This document shows positions 49,053 through 57,224 of a stretch of 64,000 bases of DNA, in pieces. Numbering within the stretch: the stretch's first letter is position 1; every line of letters starts with the position of its first letter. The DNA comes from Silvibacterium bohemicum. Its GTDB lineage: Bacteria; Acidobacteriota; Terriglobia; Terriglobales; Acidobacteriaceae. The notes under the pieces were generated by a model. It searched no databases, was not told the DNA's origin, and saw only the letters and a list, made by a program, of their open reading frames with translations. The position numbers and the translations under genes are program-made. Location of the stretch: positions 819,338 through 883,337 of the forward strand of contig NZ_LBHJ01000012.1 in the NCBI RefSeq assembly GCF_001006305.1, in the 5' to 3' direction.

Positions 49053-50582
49053 ATGCAGACATTTGCCGCCATCGATATCGGCTCGAACTCCTGCCGGCTC
49101 AAAATCGCTCGTGTAGTCCAGCACCGCTTGCGCGTGGTGCATGAGGACCGCGAGGTCACGCGCCTGGGTGGAAGCGTCTTCGAAACGGGGCTGGTCTCGC
49201 CCGAGTCGATGGCCGCCACGCTGAGCGCGCTGAAGCGCTTCTACAAGGCTGTTCAGATTCACGGAGCCGACCAGGTTCGCGCCGTCGCGACCGCCGCCAT
49301 GCGCGATGCCCGCAACGGCCGCGCCTTCCTGGCCTGGGTGCGGGACGAGACCGGCTGGGACGTGGAGATCATCTCCGGCCTCGAAGAAGGGCGGCTGATT
49401 CATCGCGGCGTGATGAGCAACGAGCCGGGAACCTCAGGCCGCTGCATCCTCATCGACGTGGGCGGCGGAAGCTGCGAGATTTCGCTCTCCGATCGCAAGC
49501 GCATCCGCGAGACGGTCAGCCTGCCGCTGGGAGCGGTGCGACTGACGGAGGAATTCTTAAAGACCGATCCTCCGACCAAGGAAGAGATCGCCCGGATGAA
49601 GCAGTTCATCTCCCGCGAGCTGCGCAAAGCAGCGCGGCGGATTCATGCGGAGCGCATTTCGCTGGTCATCGCGACCTCCGGCACCGCTGCTGCGCTCTCC
49701 GAGGCCAGCAAGGTCATCAACCGCGTGCGGCCGACGAAGAAGGAATACATCGCGCCGTCACAGGATGTCCGCCGGCTGGCCGACAAGCTGACCAAGATGA
49801 ACAATGAGACGCGCAGCGGAGTGGCCGGCATCGGCCCGCGCCGCTCGGAGATTATCGTGGCCGGCGCTCATGTCTATGCGCAGCTACTCGATCACTTCTC
49901 GCTGCCCGGCTTCCGCTACTCCGACATGGGCTTGCGCGACGGCATCCTGTCCCAGATGCTGGCCGAGCAGGATGCGCGCACTACGGCTCACCAGCAGTAC
50001 GAGCGCGACCGCTGGGAGGGAGTGCTCGAAACCTGCCGGCGCTACGGTGTCGATCCGCGACAGGCCGAGCCCGTCCGGTTGCATGCTGCACAGCTCTTCC
50101 ATGATTTAGCCGCCATTCATGAGCTGCCTGCCGAGTACCAGACCTGGCTGGAGTCTGCGGCGATGCTGCGCGACATCGGCAAGTTCATGAACTACCAGGG
50201 GCATCACCGGCACGCGCAATACATCATCGCCAACTCCGAAATCTTCGGCTTCACGGCGACGCAACGGGTGGTCACCTCGGCCATCGCACGCTACATCGGC
50301 AAGAGCCGTCCCGAGGCGGAGGGACGCACCATGCGGCAGGTGCCTCCGGAAGAGCATGAGAATGTGAAGCGGGCGGTGGTTCTGTTGCGGCTGGCGGTGG
50401 CGCTCAACCAGGACCGCGCCAGCGACGTGCTGCGCGTCCGGGTGCGCACCTATCCCAAGCGGGTATTGCTTGAACTCAGCCCTGGACGCACCGGCGCGGA
50501 GCTGGAACTCTGGTCGCTTCGTAAAGAGGCGGACTACTTCCGCGAGGTCTTCCGGCGGGAGCTCTTCGTAACGCTGGCATAG
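49053..50582 (+). CDS. ppx: exopolyphosphatase / GppA-type phosphatase
   Basis: A 509-residue enzyme of the ASKHA fold hydrolysing polyphosphate ends or pppGpp. FAAIDIGSNSCRLKIARV at residues ~4-20 is the phosphate-1 loop; VRAVATAAMRDARNG, ILIDVGGGSCEISL and SGTAAALSEASKV follow. The C-terminal ~180 residues are an HD-type domain (AAMLRDIGKFMNYQGHHRHAQYII). The frame is open further up, but the conserved start is 49053. It follows the polyP-binding CHAD gene, which favours polyphosphate as substrate. Its last 49 bp overlap the oppositely oriented SixA gene. Confidence 0.93.
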   Translation: MQTFAAIDIGSNSCRLKIARVVQHRLRVVHEDREVTRLGGSVFETGLVSPESMAATLSALKRFYKAVQIHGADQVRAVATAAMRDARNGRAFLAWVRDETGWDVEIISGLEEGRLIHRGVMSNEPGTSGRCILIDVGGGSCEISLSDRKRIRETVSLPLGAVRLTEEFLKTDPPTKEEIARMKQFISRELRKAARRIHAERISLVIATSGTAAALSEASKVINRVRPTKKEYIAPSQDVRRLADKLTKMNNETRSGVAGIGPRRSEIIVAGAHVYAQLLDHFSLPGFRYSDMGLRDGILSQMLAEQDARTTAHQQYERDRWEGVLETCRRYGVDPRQAEPVRLHAAQLFHDLAAIHELPAEYQTWLESAAMLRDIGKFMNYQGHHRHAQYIIANSEIFGFTATQRVVTSAIARYIGKSRPEAEGRTMRQVPPEEHENVKRAVVLLRLAVALNQDRASDVLRVRVRTYPKRVLLELSPGRTGAELELWSLRKEADYFREVFRRELFVTLA

Positions 50583-51055
50583 GCGCCGCGCAGGATGCGC
50601 GGATCGACCAGCCAGTGCAGCGTGCCCGGCCGGCGCGTGCATTCCACCCTGGCGACGGCGCCTTTCCGCAGGCGGATATTGATCTTGGGTCCCAGCAGCG
50701 ATGAGAGCAGCACCGGCAGATTGGGGTTATGCCCCACGACCAGCACGTTTTCATGTCCGTTGAGGCTGCTCACCAGCGCTTCGAAGTCCTTCACAGTCGC
50801 GCTGGGGGAGAGCGATTCCGAAATCTGGATATGTCCGTCATAGCCGGTCTCCGTGCCCACGAAAGAGGCAGTTTGCAGAGCCCGCTTCAAAGGGCTGGAG
50901 ATGACCAGGTCAAATTGCACGTGCAACGCGTTGAGATAATTGCCGACCAGAATGCACTGCTGCTTGCCTTCTTTGTCGAGCGGCCTTTTGGCATCAATGA
51001 CTGGGTTCAACCGGCGTATGCCGGCGCTTGCGTGGCGAAGAACATAGATATTCAC
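50534..51055 (-). CDS. sixA: SixA-type phosphohistidine phosphatase
   Basis: A 173-residue histidine-phosphatase-superfamily protein: the LRHASAG catalytic motif at residues 6-12, DLVISSPLKRALQTA and VLVVGHNPNLPVLL with the second catalytic His. It starts with GTG. It overlaps the ppx gene tail to tail by 49 bp. SixA enzymes dephosphorylate phosphohistidine on phosphotransfer proteins, and genes of this family often neighbour CHAD/ppk genes, hinting at a link to phosphate metabolism. Confidence 0.9.
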   Translation of the reverse strand: MNIYVLRHASAGIRRLNPVIDAKRPLDKEGKQQCILVGNYLNALHVQFDLVISSPLKRALQTASFVGTETGYDGHIQISESLSPSATVKDFEALVSSLNGHENVLVVGHNPNLPVLLSSLLGPKINIRLRKGAVARVECTRRPGTLHWLVDPRILRGAYASVTKSSRRKTSRK

Positions 51056-51185
51056 GAGAATGTTTCCGTCGGTTGGAGGGTAGTCAGGGGACCTCGAGAA
51101 ACGGGGTCAATCAACTCTGTTCACGTGATTGTAACAATTGAGCGACGGAAAGAGTGTGAATTTCGACGCGAGGGGACGAAAAGAA

Positions 51186-51419
51186 TCAGTAAGTTGCTGG
51201 CTCAGGAACGGGAAACGGCCCCGGAGGCAAAACAGGATCGGGATCTGGCTCGGGGCTGGGCAGCGGGTCGCGATCGGGATTCGGGGCGGGAATGGGGCCG
51301 GGGTCGATGCTCGGACCGGTGCCCGGCTCAATTCCCGGAATCGTGCCGGGCACAGCGCCAAAGAGCCAGCCAAGGACGCCGTGTTGTTTAACCACGCTTG
51401 AAGTGAAAGCTTCTGTCAT
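51186..51419 (-). CDS. small proline-rich protein
   Basis: 77 residues: a short N-terminal segment (VVKQHGVLGWLFGAV), then a Pro/Gly/Asp-rich repeat-like tail (PGTIPGIEPGTGPSIDPGPIP, split; later PDPDPVLPPGPFPVPEP). The start overlaps the 3' end of the upstream methyltransferase gene by 32 bp, suggesting coupled translation. The skewed composition and lack of homology keep it tentative. No function can be proposed. Confidence 0.45.
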   Translation of the reverse strand: MTEAFTSSVVKQHGVLGWLFGAVPGTIPGIEPGTGPSIDPGPIPAPNPDRDPLPSPEPDPDPVLPPGPFPVPEPATY

Positions 51420-52113
51420 TCTTCAATGGGAGACCGTCAGCCTCGGATCGGTTGCCTTGAGAGCGCGTCGAGCCATTCGCAGGCCCGATGAAAATCCAGG
51501 ATTCGCTGAACAGCAGCCCTCCCAGCCACTCCTTGCGATCATCCAGCGAAAACCCTGCTGCTCGCAGCACATCGCCATGGCGCGGCAGGCGCTGGATCTC
51601 AAGCCCGGTGAGGACGCCGAATGCCGCGTAGAGGACAGAAACGATCACGCGAGCCGGAAGCGCGGCGAGTCCCGGGGGAATCGCGAAATCGGAGACGATC
51701 CACATCGCGCCGGAGAGCAGGTGCGGACGAATCCGCTCGGTCAGCGCGGCCGTTTCTTCCGTGGTGAGGCAGTCGAGGAAGAAGTGAGTCGCCACGAGAT
51801 CGTATCGTCCTGACGGCGAGAATGCGCGGGCATCGGTGCAACGAACCGCGAGCCTCTGGCCAGCGCCAGCAGCGCGCTTTTCGAGGAGCTGCAGCATGGC
51901 GCGGCTGGAGTCTACCGCTTCGGCCGTGAGCTGCTTATTTTCCCGGAGCAGCCGGGCCAAGAATCGTCCGTCGCCATCGCCGATAACCAGCGCGTGCCGG
52001 CGCTTCGCTGCATCGCCGAGCCGGTAAAATCGGCACCGCTTCAGCATCGGGCCGAAGGATAGGTATTCCATCCAACGGTAGGCGCGTGCGATGCGATCGA
52101 AGTTGGCAGCCAT
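51388..52113 (-). CDS. SAM-dependent methyltransferase
   Basis: A 241-residue class-I methyltransferase: AANFDRIARAYRWMEYLSFG at the start, SAM-binding HALVIGDGDGRFLARLL near residue 48, acidic residue in TAEAVDSS and FSPSGRYDLVATHFFLDCLTTEE near 115. The ATG at 52113 shares one base with the stop of the UbiA-like gene (TGATG), so the two are coupled. Pairing with a UbiA-like membrane protein suggests lipid or isoprenoid-quinone modification, which is inference. Confidence 0.85.
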   Translation of the reverse strand: MAANFDRIARAYRWMEYLSFGPMLKRCRFYRLGDAAKRRHALVIGDGDGRFLARLLRENKQLTAEAVDSSRAMLQLLEKRAAGAGQRLAVRCTDARAFSPSGRYDLVATHFFLDCLTTEETAALTERIRPHLLSGAMWIVSDFAIPPGLAALPARVIVSVLYAAFGVLTGLEIQRLPRHGDVLRAAGFSLDDRKEWLGGLLFSESWIFIGPANGSTRSQGNRSEADGLPLKNDRSFHFKRG

Positions 52114-53099
52114 CAGCGCAGGACGAAGACAAACAGCAAAGGCGTCAACATGGCGGCATCGGCTGCGATGCGAAGATGAAATGCGCTCAAGGGCGCGCGC
52201 GCCTGCCAGTAGTCGAGAGCCGCGAGGATGCCCGCTGTGAGTGCTGACGCCAGAAAGATCGCGGAAACGGGCACAGGAAGCCTTGCCGCAACGCCGAGGG
52301 CCGCGGCTAACGCGGCGATGACAGCCGCTCCACCATTCAGCATCTGAAAATGCCTCTGCGCCCAGAGAGTCGTGCGATGCGGAACGGCGTCGCTGGAGAC
52401 AGTGGCCTCTCTTTTTAGCCGCACCTGACCGCGCTCCCACTTTTCAATGGCCACGCAATTAAGCCAGCACAGCCCGGCGAACAACGCGACGGTTGTGATC
52501 AGGAGCGTACCCGAGGGGGAACTGCCACCCGGCAATCGAGCCCAGGCAGGAACCGCCGTGGCAGCGGCGAAGACCACGCCGACTGCCAGCTCCTTGGGCA
52601 GCCAACGCTCCGCGCGCGGTCCATACAGATGGATCACGCAGAAATAGAGGAGAGCGATGCTGAAGATCGCAACGTCCTCGTAGCGGGCTGCCGAATTCAT
52701 GCGGGTGAGGATGAGCCAGAGAAGCAGCAGCCCCACAGGAACGGCGGCCAGAAGAAATGCGCTGCGATGGCGCGCGTAGAAGAAGTGGCGCTCACGCAGA
52801 CCGGAGGCATTGACTGCATTGACCGAATCGCGCGACAGGCCGTTGGGAATGGCCAATCCGTTGGGAATTGAAAGTCCGTCGAGAAGGCGGTCGGCGACAT
52901 ACACCAGCCACGTTCCCAGCGCCAGCAGCAGAGGAGCGCTCCAGGGGAGATGAATTGCCAACGCCCGGGCGATGCTCCACGACCACAGTGCTGCAACCGT
53001 CGGCGCATCGAGAGACAGCAGGTGCCACCATCGCGGCAACGTATCTAGACCAAGACCGCGCCGGACGGGCGCGGCGACAGAAGGCGGTGCAAGAGCCAC
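52113..53099 (-). CDS. UbiA-like membrane protein
   Basis: A 328-residue protein with about eight hydrophobic helices. The aspartate-rich stretch LLLALGTWLVYVADRLLDGL (near residues 56-76) resembles the first Asp motif of UbiA prenyltransferases, and ILAALDYWQAR near the end is a weaker match to the second. It is therefore a probable but divergent family member. A short repeat in the loop (LSIPNGLAIPNGLS) comes from a DNA duplication near 52850. First gene of a three-gene minus-strand operon. Confidence 0.65.
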   Translation of the reverse strand: MALAPPSVAAPVRRGLGLDTLPRWWHLLSLDAPTVAALWSWSIARALAIHLPWSAPLLLALGTWLVYVADRLLDGLSIPNGLAIPNGLSRDSVNAVNASGLRERHFFYARHRSAFLLAAVPVGLLLLWLILTRMNSAARYEDVAIFSIALLYFCVIHLYGPRAERWLPKELAVGVVFAAATAVPAWARLPGGSSPSGTLLITTVALFAGLCWLNCVAIEKWERGQVRLKREATVSSDAVPHRTTLWAQRHFQMLNGGAAVIAALAAALGVAARLPVPVSAIFLASALTAGILAALDYWQARAPLSAFHLRIAADAAMLTPLLFVFVLR

Positions 53100-53304
53100 A
53101 CTTCGATTCTATGCTGTACCTAACAAGCTTTCTCATTTCTCCCGGGTGGCAGCACCTCATCGATCTTCGTAATCTGAGTCGCGTATGTCCACTGGATTGC
53201 CGAGCGCGCTATTGGAATGAGGCTCAATCCCGTTGAACCAGATATCCCAGACTGGAGAACGCTCCGAGCACGCGTGAATGTAAGTGCCCTTACTGAGACG
53301 CAAG

Positions 53305-53640
53305 CTATTTATGAAGCCAGAGAGGGAGATGTGCGGTTGCATGCCCTATCGTCAATCCCGCGAAGACAGACAGGAGCATGCAAAATAAGGCCTCACCGGC
53401 CATAATATTCAAGTGCTGCCGCATCCGGTCAAATGCGCGCTCATCTTCCTGTTTAGCGTTCTTCTCCAGGAGAAAAGAGGTTTTGGTAACGGTTCGGAGG
53501 CTGGTCCACACTCCCCAGAGTGTAATGAAAGGCGGTGCCAAAGCCAGCCAATCAAGAAGCGTAGGGCCGGTTCGAAGGACAGCGGCAATAATCAAAGCAG
53601 CTATAAACAAAAACATCCCGCCGACAGCTCGTATGCTCAT
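53305..53640 (-). CDS. small membrane protein, unknown family
   Basis: 111 residues with three hydrophobic helices: GGMFLFIAALIIAAVL, WLALAPPFITLWGVW and EALFCMLLSVFAGLTIG, with a charged loop KNAKQEDERAFDRMRQ between the last two. The start at 53640 has GGGAG about 9 bases upstream; in-frame starts at 53667 and 53700 are possible. Lower GC than the neighbours. No function recognised. Confidence 0.6.
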   Translation of the reverse strand: MSIRAVGGMFLFIAALIIAAVLRTGPTLLDWLALAPPFITLWGVWTSLRTVTKTSFLLEKNAKQEDERAFDRMRQHLNIMAGEALFCMLLSVFAGLTIGHATAHLPLWLHK

Positions 53641-53964
53641 ACCTGAAGTCTCCCGAAGTATTACCATGCGAAGCCCGAGGAGTACGCCAGAGCCTCGCAC
53701 TTAGTATCCCCATGTTAAGGAACATTATCACGCGCGAATAGGCGAATATTTATGTCGTGCATGGCTTCCCTCAACTTTAGCTCTATGGGATCTACATTGG
53801 GGCGCCGGGAAACGAAACAGCGCATAAGGCGGAGGTTGGCATAGAGCCGCCTCACAGACAATAGCCACTAGACATCTGGCAATCTATAGCATGCGAAGTG
53901 AACTTGCCTAACTCGTAGGACCGCGGGACATAACTTAAGTTATGTCCCGTTCGCGGAGCCTTAA
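53641..53964. other. 324-bp intergenic region 3' of ppk
   Basis: Lower-GC sequence without a gene. Its only strong structure is the 26-bp perfect palindrome at 53924-53949. I see no terminator T-tract, transposon end or repeat family here. Confidence 0.55.
53924..53949. repeat. perfect 26-bp palindrome after ppk
   Basis: Half-site CGGGACATAACTT followed directly by its reverse complement, 15 bp beyond the ppk stop. CCGCG/CGCGG outer arms extend it imperfectly. As RNA it would form a long hairpin at the 3' end of ppk mRNA, but no U-tract follows. As DNA it could be a dimer binding site. Confidence 0.6.
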
Positions 53965-56142
53965 CTAATCGGCCGCTGATTTCTGTTTCGCTGCAGCCTT
54001 CTTTACGGGCTTCTCTGCGTGCTTGTGGTGGTTCGCGTGGCCTGCGTCGATCTTGGGGATGTCGTCGATCGAAGCCTTGTTCTCCGCCACCTGCATGAAG
54101 AAATCCTGCGAGCTGAAGACGGGCAGGTCCTTCTTTGTGTCACGCACGCGATGGTAAACGCCTTCGCCGTCCAGCCAGCGTGCCTTCACGGTGTCGGCCA
54201 GGTATGCGGCGAGAATTTCGTTGCGTATGCGTCCGCAGATCTGCGCGTCGCGGATGGGGAAGACCACCTCGCAGCGTTCGAAGAGATTGCGTGGCATCCA
54301 ATCGGCGCTGCCACAGTAGAACTCTTCCTTGCCGCCATTTTCGAAGTAGAAGATGCGGCTGTGTTCAAGGAAGCGACCGATGATCGAGATCATCCGGATG
54401 TTCTCGCTGAGTCCCGGGACGCCGGGGCGCAGCGAGCAGATGCCGCGTACGATCAGATCGATCTGCACGCCTGCCTTCGAGGCGTCGTAGAGCGCCTGAA
54501 TCACGCTCGGTTCGAGCAGCGAGTTCATCTTGGCGATGATCCGCGCGGGACGACCAGCGGCAGCGTGCTCCATCTCGCGATGGATGAGAGTAATAAAGCC
54601 TTGGGCCAGCGTCAGAGGCGCCATGAGCAGCGGCGTGTAATCGTCCGACTCGGAGTGTGCGGTCAGATAGTTGAAGACCGCTCCCATGCTCGCGGTGATG
54701 GCCGCATCCGAGGTCAGCATGCTGAGATCGGTATAGAAGCGTGCGGTCTGGGGATTGTAGTTGCCGGTTCCCAGATGCCCGTAGCGGCGCACCACTCCGT
54801 CGTGATCGCGGCGGACCAGAAGCGCCAGCTTGCAATGTGTCTTCAGGCCCACAATGCCGTGGAAGACCTGCACGCCGGCATCTTCGAGATCACGCGCCCA
54901 GCGGATATTCGAAGCCTCGTCGAAGCGTGCAGTCAGCTCGACGACGACCGTCACTTCCTTGCTCTGCGCGGCTTCGGTGAGCGCCTGGAAGATCGGCGAG
55001 TCGGAGCTGGTGCGATAGAGCGTCTGCTTGATCGAGACTACGGCAGGGTCTTTCGCGGCAGCCTGGATGAAGCCCACTACGCCGTCATAGGAATCGTAGG
55101 GATGGTGCAGCAGGATATCGCGATGACGAAGCTCGTCGAAGAGGTCTTCCGACTTGCGGTTCAAGCGCAGCTCGTGCGGCACGAAGGCGTGGTATTTCAG
55201 GTCTGGACGCGATGTGTCGCTGTACAGGTTCATCACTCGCGTCAGGTTCACCGGTCCGTCGGTGCGATAGACCTGCGACTCGTCCAGCTCGAAGTTGATG
55301 CGCAGCCGGTCGACGATCTCCGGACTGGCATCCTGTTCGATCTCCAGCCGGACCGCGTCGCCCTTGCGCCGGTTATGCAGCTCCGAGCGCACGGTCTCGA
55401 GCAGGTTGCGCGACTCTTCTTCCTGGAAATAAAGATTGCTGTTGCGCGTGACGCGGAACGCGGCTTTGGAGAGGATTTCATAGCCGCGATACATTCCCGC
55501 TGCGTTGCGTTCGATCAGATCGTGCAGAAAAATGAAGTCGTGCGTGCCGGAAGCCGACGGTAGAGGCACCAAGCGGGGCAAGGCACGGGGAACGGTCACC
55601 ACTCCCATCACCGGGCCGGCCGCGCTCTTGCGCTTGCTGCGCAGCAGCAGCGCGATGCACAGCGCCTTATTCAGAACACGCGGGAACGGATGGCGCGGAT
55701 CGATGGTGATCGGGGTCAGCAGCGGGTCGGCCTCGCGCTGATAGAAATCTTTTGCAGCTTTGCGGGCGGCCTCATCCATCTCATCCCAGCCCAGTACGCG
55801 CACGCCGGCCTTGCGCAGCGCCGGCTGCAGCTGCTGGTTCCAGCAACGCCCCTGCTCGGCGACGAAATCATGGATGTTCTCGGTAATTGCCGCCAGAGAC
55901 TGCTCCGGAGTCATGCCGTCGGGGCTGGACTCTGTGTAGCCATCTTCGATGCGCTGCAGGATGCTGGCTACGCGAATCTCGACAAACTCGTCAAGGTTGC
56001 TGGCGGTGATGGCCAGGAACTTCACCCGCTCGAGCAGGGGATTCGTATCGTCCTGCGCTTCTTCCAATACCCGCCGGTTGAAGCTGAGCCAGGACTCATC
56101 CCGGCCGAAGAAAAGGTGTTGCTTATCTTGTGATTTAGCCAT
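53965..56142 (-). CDS. ppk: polyphosphate kinase 1
   Basis: A 725-residue enzyme that reversibly makes polyphosphate from ATP. N-terminal domain: FFGRDESWLSFNRRVLEEAQD and FLAITASNLDEFVEIRVA. The autophosphorylated histidine is in GLKTHCKLALLVRR (near residue 433), and RYGHLGTGNYNPQTARFYTDLSML follows. The second histidine domain is near EEFYCGSADWMPRNLFERCEVVFPI. The C-terminal tail is His/Lys/Ala-rich (DAGHANHHKHAEKPVKKAAAKQK, in pieces). Together with CHAD, ppx and sixA it makes a polyphosphate neighbourhood. Confidence 0.96.
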   Translation of the reverse strand: MAKSQDKQHLFFGRDESWLSFNRRVLEEAQDDTNPLLERVKFLAITASNLDEFVEIRVASILQRIEDGYTESSPDGMTPEQSLAAITENIHDFVAEQGRCWNQQLQPALRKAGVRVLGWDEMDEAARKAAKDFYQREADPLLTPITIDPRHPFPRVLNKALCIALLLRSKRKSAAGPVMGVVTVPRALPRLVPLPSASGTHDFIFLHDLIERNAAGMYRGYEILSKAAFRVTRNSNLYFQEEESRNLLETVRSELHNRRKGDAVRLEIEQDASPEIVDRLRINFELDESQVYRTDGPVNLTRVMNLYSDTSRPDLKYHAFVPHELRLNRKSEDLFDELRHRDILLHHPYDSYDGVVGFIQAAAKDPAVVSIKQTLYRTSSDSPIFQALTEAAQSKEVTVVVELTARFDEASNIRWARDLEDAGVQVFHGIVGLKTHCKLALLVRRDHDGVVRRYGHLGTGNYNPQTARFYTDLSMLTSDAAITASMGAVFNYLTAHSESDDYTPLLMAPLTLAQGFITLIHREMEHAAAGRPARIIAKMNSLLEPSVIQALYDASKAGVQIDLIVRGICSLRPGVPGLSENIRMISIIGRFLEHSRIFYFENGGKEEFYCGSADWMPRNLFERCEVVFPIRDAQICGRIRNEILAAYLADTVKARWLDGEGVYHRVRDTKKDLPVFSSQDFFMQVAENKASIDDIPKIDAGHANHHKHAEKPVKKAAAKQKSAAD

Positions 56143-56355
56143 AATCGATACCGGGCGATAGCCCGCAGTCTACACAAAATGCTATACACCAAGCTTTCGC
56201 ACCCGCTGATGAATAGCGAGCGAAAAGATAGTTGCGACTCATCTCGCGCCGCTTCTGAAGCTTCCGGACCCCGAAATCTCCACGCCCAGGCGGCGGCGGT
56301 TGACTCCCCCCACCCTGTGCGCGAGGATAGTAGATACACCTACGGAGGTTGATCC

Positions 56356-56961
56356 ATGACCGATAACGCCGCCATTGTAGACAACGATTGTTCGGGCGAG
56401 GGTTTAGTACGGGCGCAGGATGCCGCCCTTGAGCTTTATCAGGTAGCTGCTCTTTTGCTGGGCAGCGAGGCCGACGCCCTGAACCTGGTCGAGAAGACCG
56501 TCTCCCAGGTGGAAATCGATCCTTGCGCCCAGGCTGAAGTCGCGGCTGGGCAGGTGCGCCGCCAGCTGGTCGGCGCTGCCGTCGCCATGATGAGGCAGAG
56601 AAATCCCCAGTCGTTTCTGGCTCCTCCCGCTGCGGATCAGGGGAACGCCACCTGCATCGAGGGAGACGATCTTTCCGCCGCCGGCATCACCCCGGCCGAG
56701 CTTTCGGAGCTGATCAACGGCGCAGGACGCGAAGAGATGCGCGCCTGGCTGGGAGAATTGCCCCTGGCGCAGCGTGCCATCTTCGTGCAGCGCGCTGTCC
56801 TGGGATGGGACAATGGCGCGACTGCCGAAACTCTTCAGCTGGCCTCGGGAAACGGCTCCGGCTGGCAGCCTTCGCAGGTCGCCGACGTCTTCCGGCAGGC
56901 GCTCTGCTCGCTGGCCACTTCCCTGGTGCATTCCGCTGCCGCACAAAAGGTTACTGTCTGA
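56356..56961 (+). CDS. hypothetical protein resembling an ECF sigma factor
   Basis: 201 residues. ALELYQVAALLLGSEADALNLVEKTVSQVE resembles sigma region 2 (the 'a..LY.vA..llGd...AedlvqetF' pattern). REEMRAWLGELPLAQRAIFVQRAVLGWDNGATAETLQ resembles the start of region 4. The recognition helix is replaced by a Gly/Ser-rich run, so normal -35 recognition looks lost. It may be a diverged sigma-like regulator or an unrelated helical protein. GGAGG precedes the ATG. Divergent from ppk. Confidence 0.6.
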   Translation: MTDNAAIVDNDCSGEGLVRAQDAALELYQVAALLLGSEADALNLVEKTVSQVEIDPCAQAEVAAGQVRRQLVGAAVAMMRQRNPQSFLAPPAADQGNATCIEGDDLSAAGITPAELSELINGAGREEMRAWLGELPLAQRAIFVQRAVLGWDNGATAETLQLASGNGSGWQPSQVADVFRQALCSLATSLVHSAAAQKVTV

Positions 56962-56972
56962 TCATTTCCATC

Positions 56973-57000
56973 GTGAGGCGGATATCGTCATCCGCCTCAC
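56973..57000 (+). terminator. hairpin after the sigma-like gene
   Basis: Perfect 11-bp stem GTGAGGCGGAT / ATCCGCCTCAC with a 6-base loop, 11 bp past the stop. Only a short ATTT follows, so it may be a weak or Rho-assisted terminator. Confidence 0.65.
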
Positions 57001-57224
57001 ATTTCGAATTAGCCACCCCGCCCTGTTTTCCTTCCCCCCTTGCTTTTTGATTTCCTCGACTTTTGATTCTCCTGATACCGTTAGGCGGTAAAACCAAGCG
57101 AGCGGCGACTCCCGTGAAGTCAATCTTGGTTATTTCTGAATACTTTCCAGGTTGACCGCATCAAAAGCCAGTACCTTAGTCAGGACGACAACCGGGTTGA
57201 TCTGCCCCTCTCTGGAGTGTTTCT

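Noticed and set aside
53157..53342. 61-codon minus-strand frame after the small membrane-protein gene
   Set aside because: It overlaps the membrane-protein gene by 38 bp, has no ribosome site or family features; possible but unsupported.
53305..53964. Lower-GC stretch as a possible genomic island
   Set aside because: Only one small membrane-protein gene lies here, with no integrase, tRNA or direct repeats at the borders.
54019..55563. 514-codon plus-strand open frame
   Set aside because: Antisense shadow of ppk, whose motifs are complete on the minus strand.
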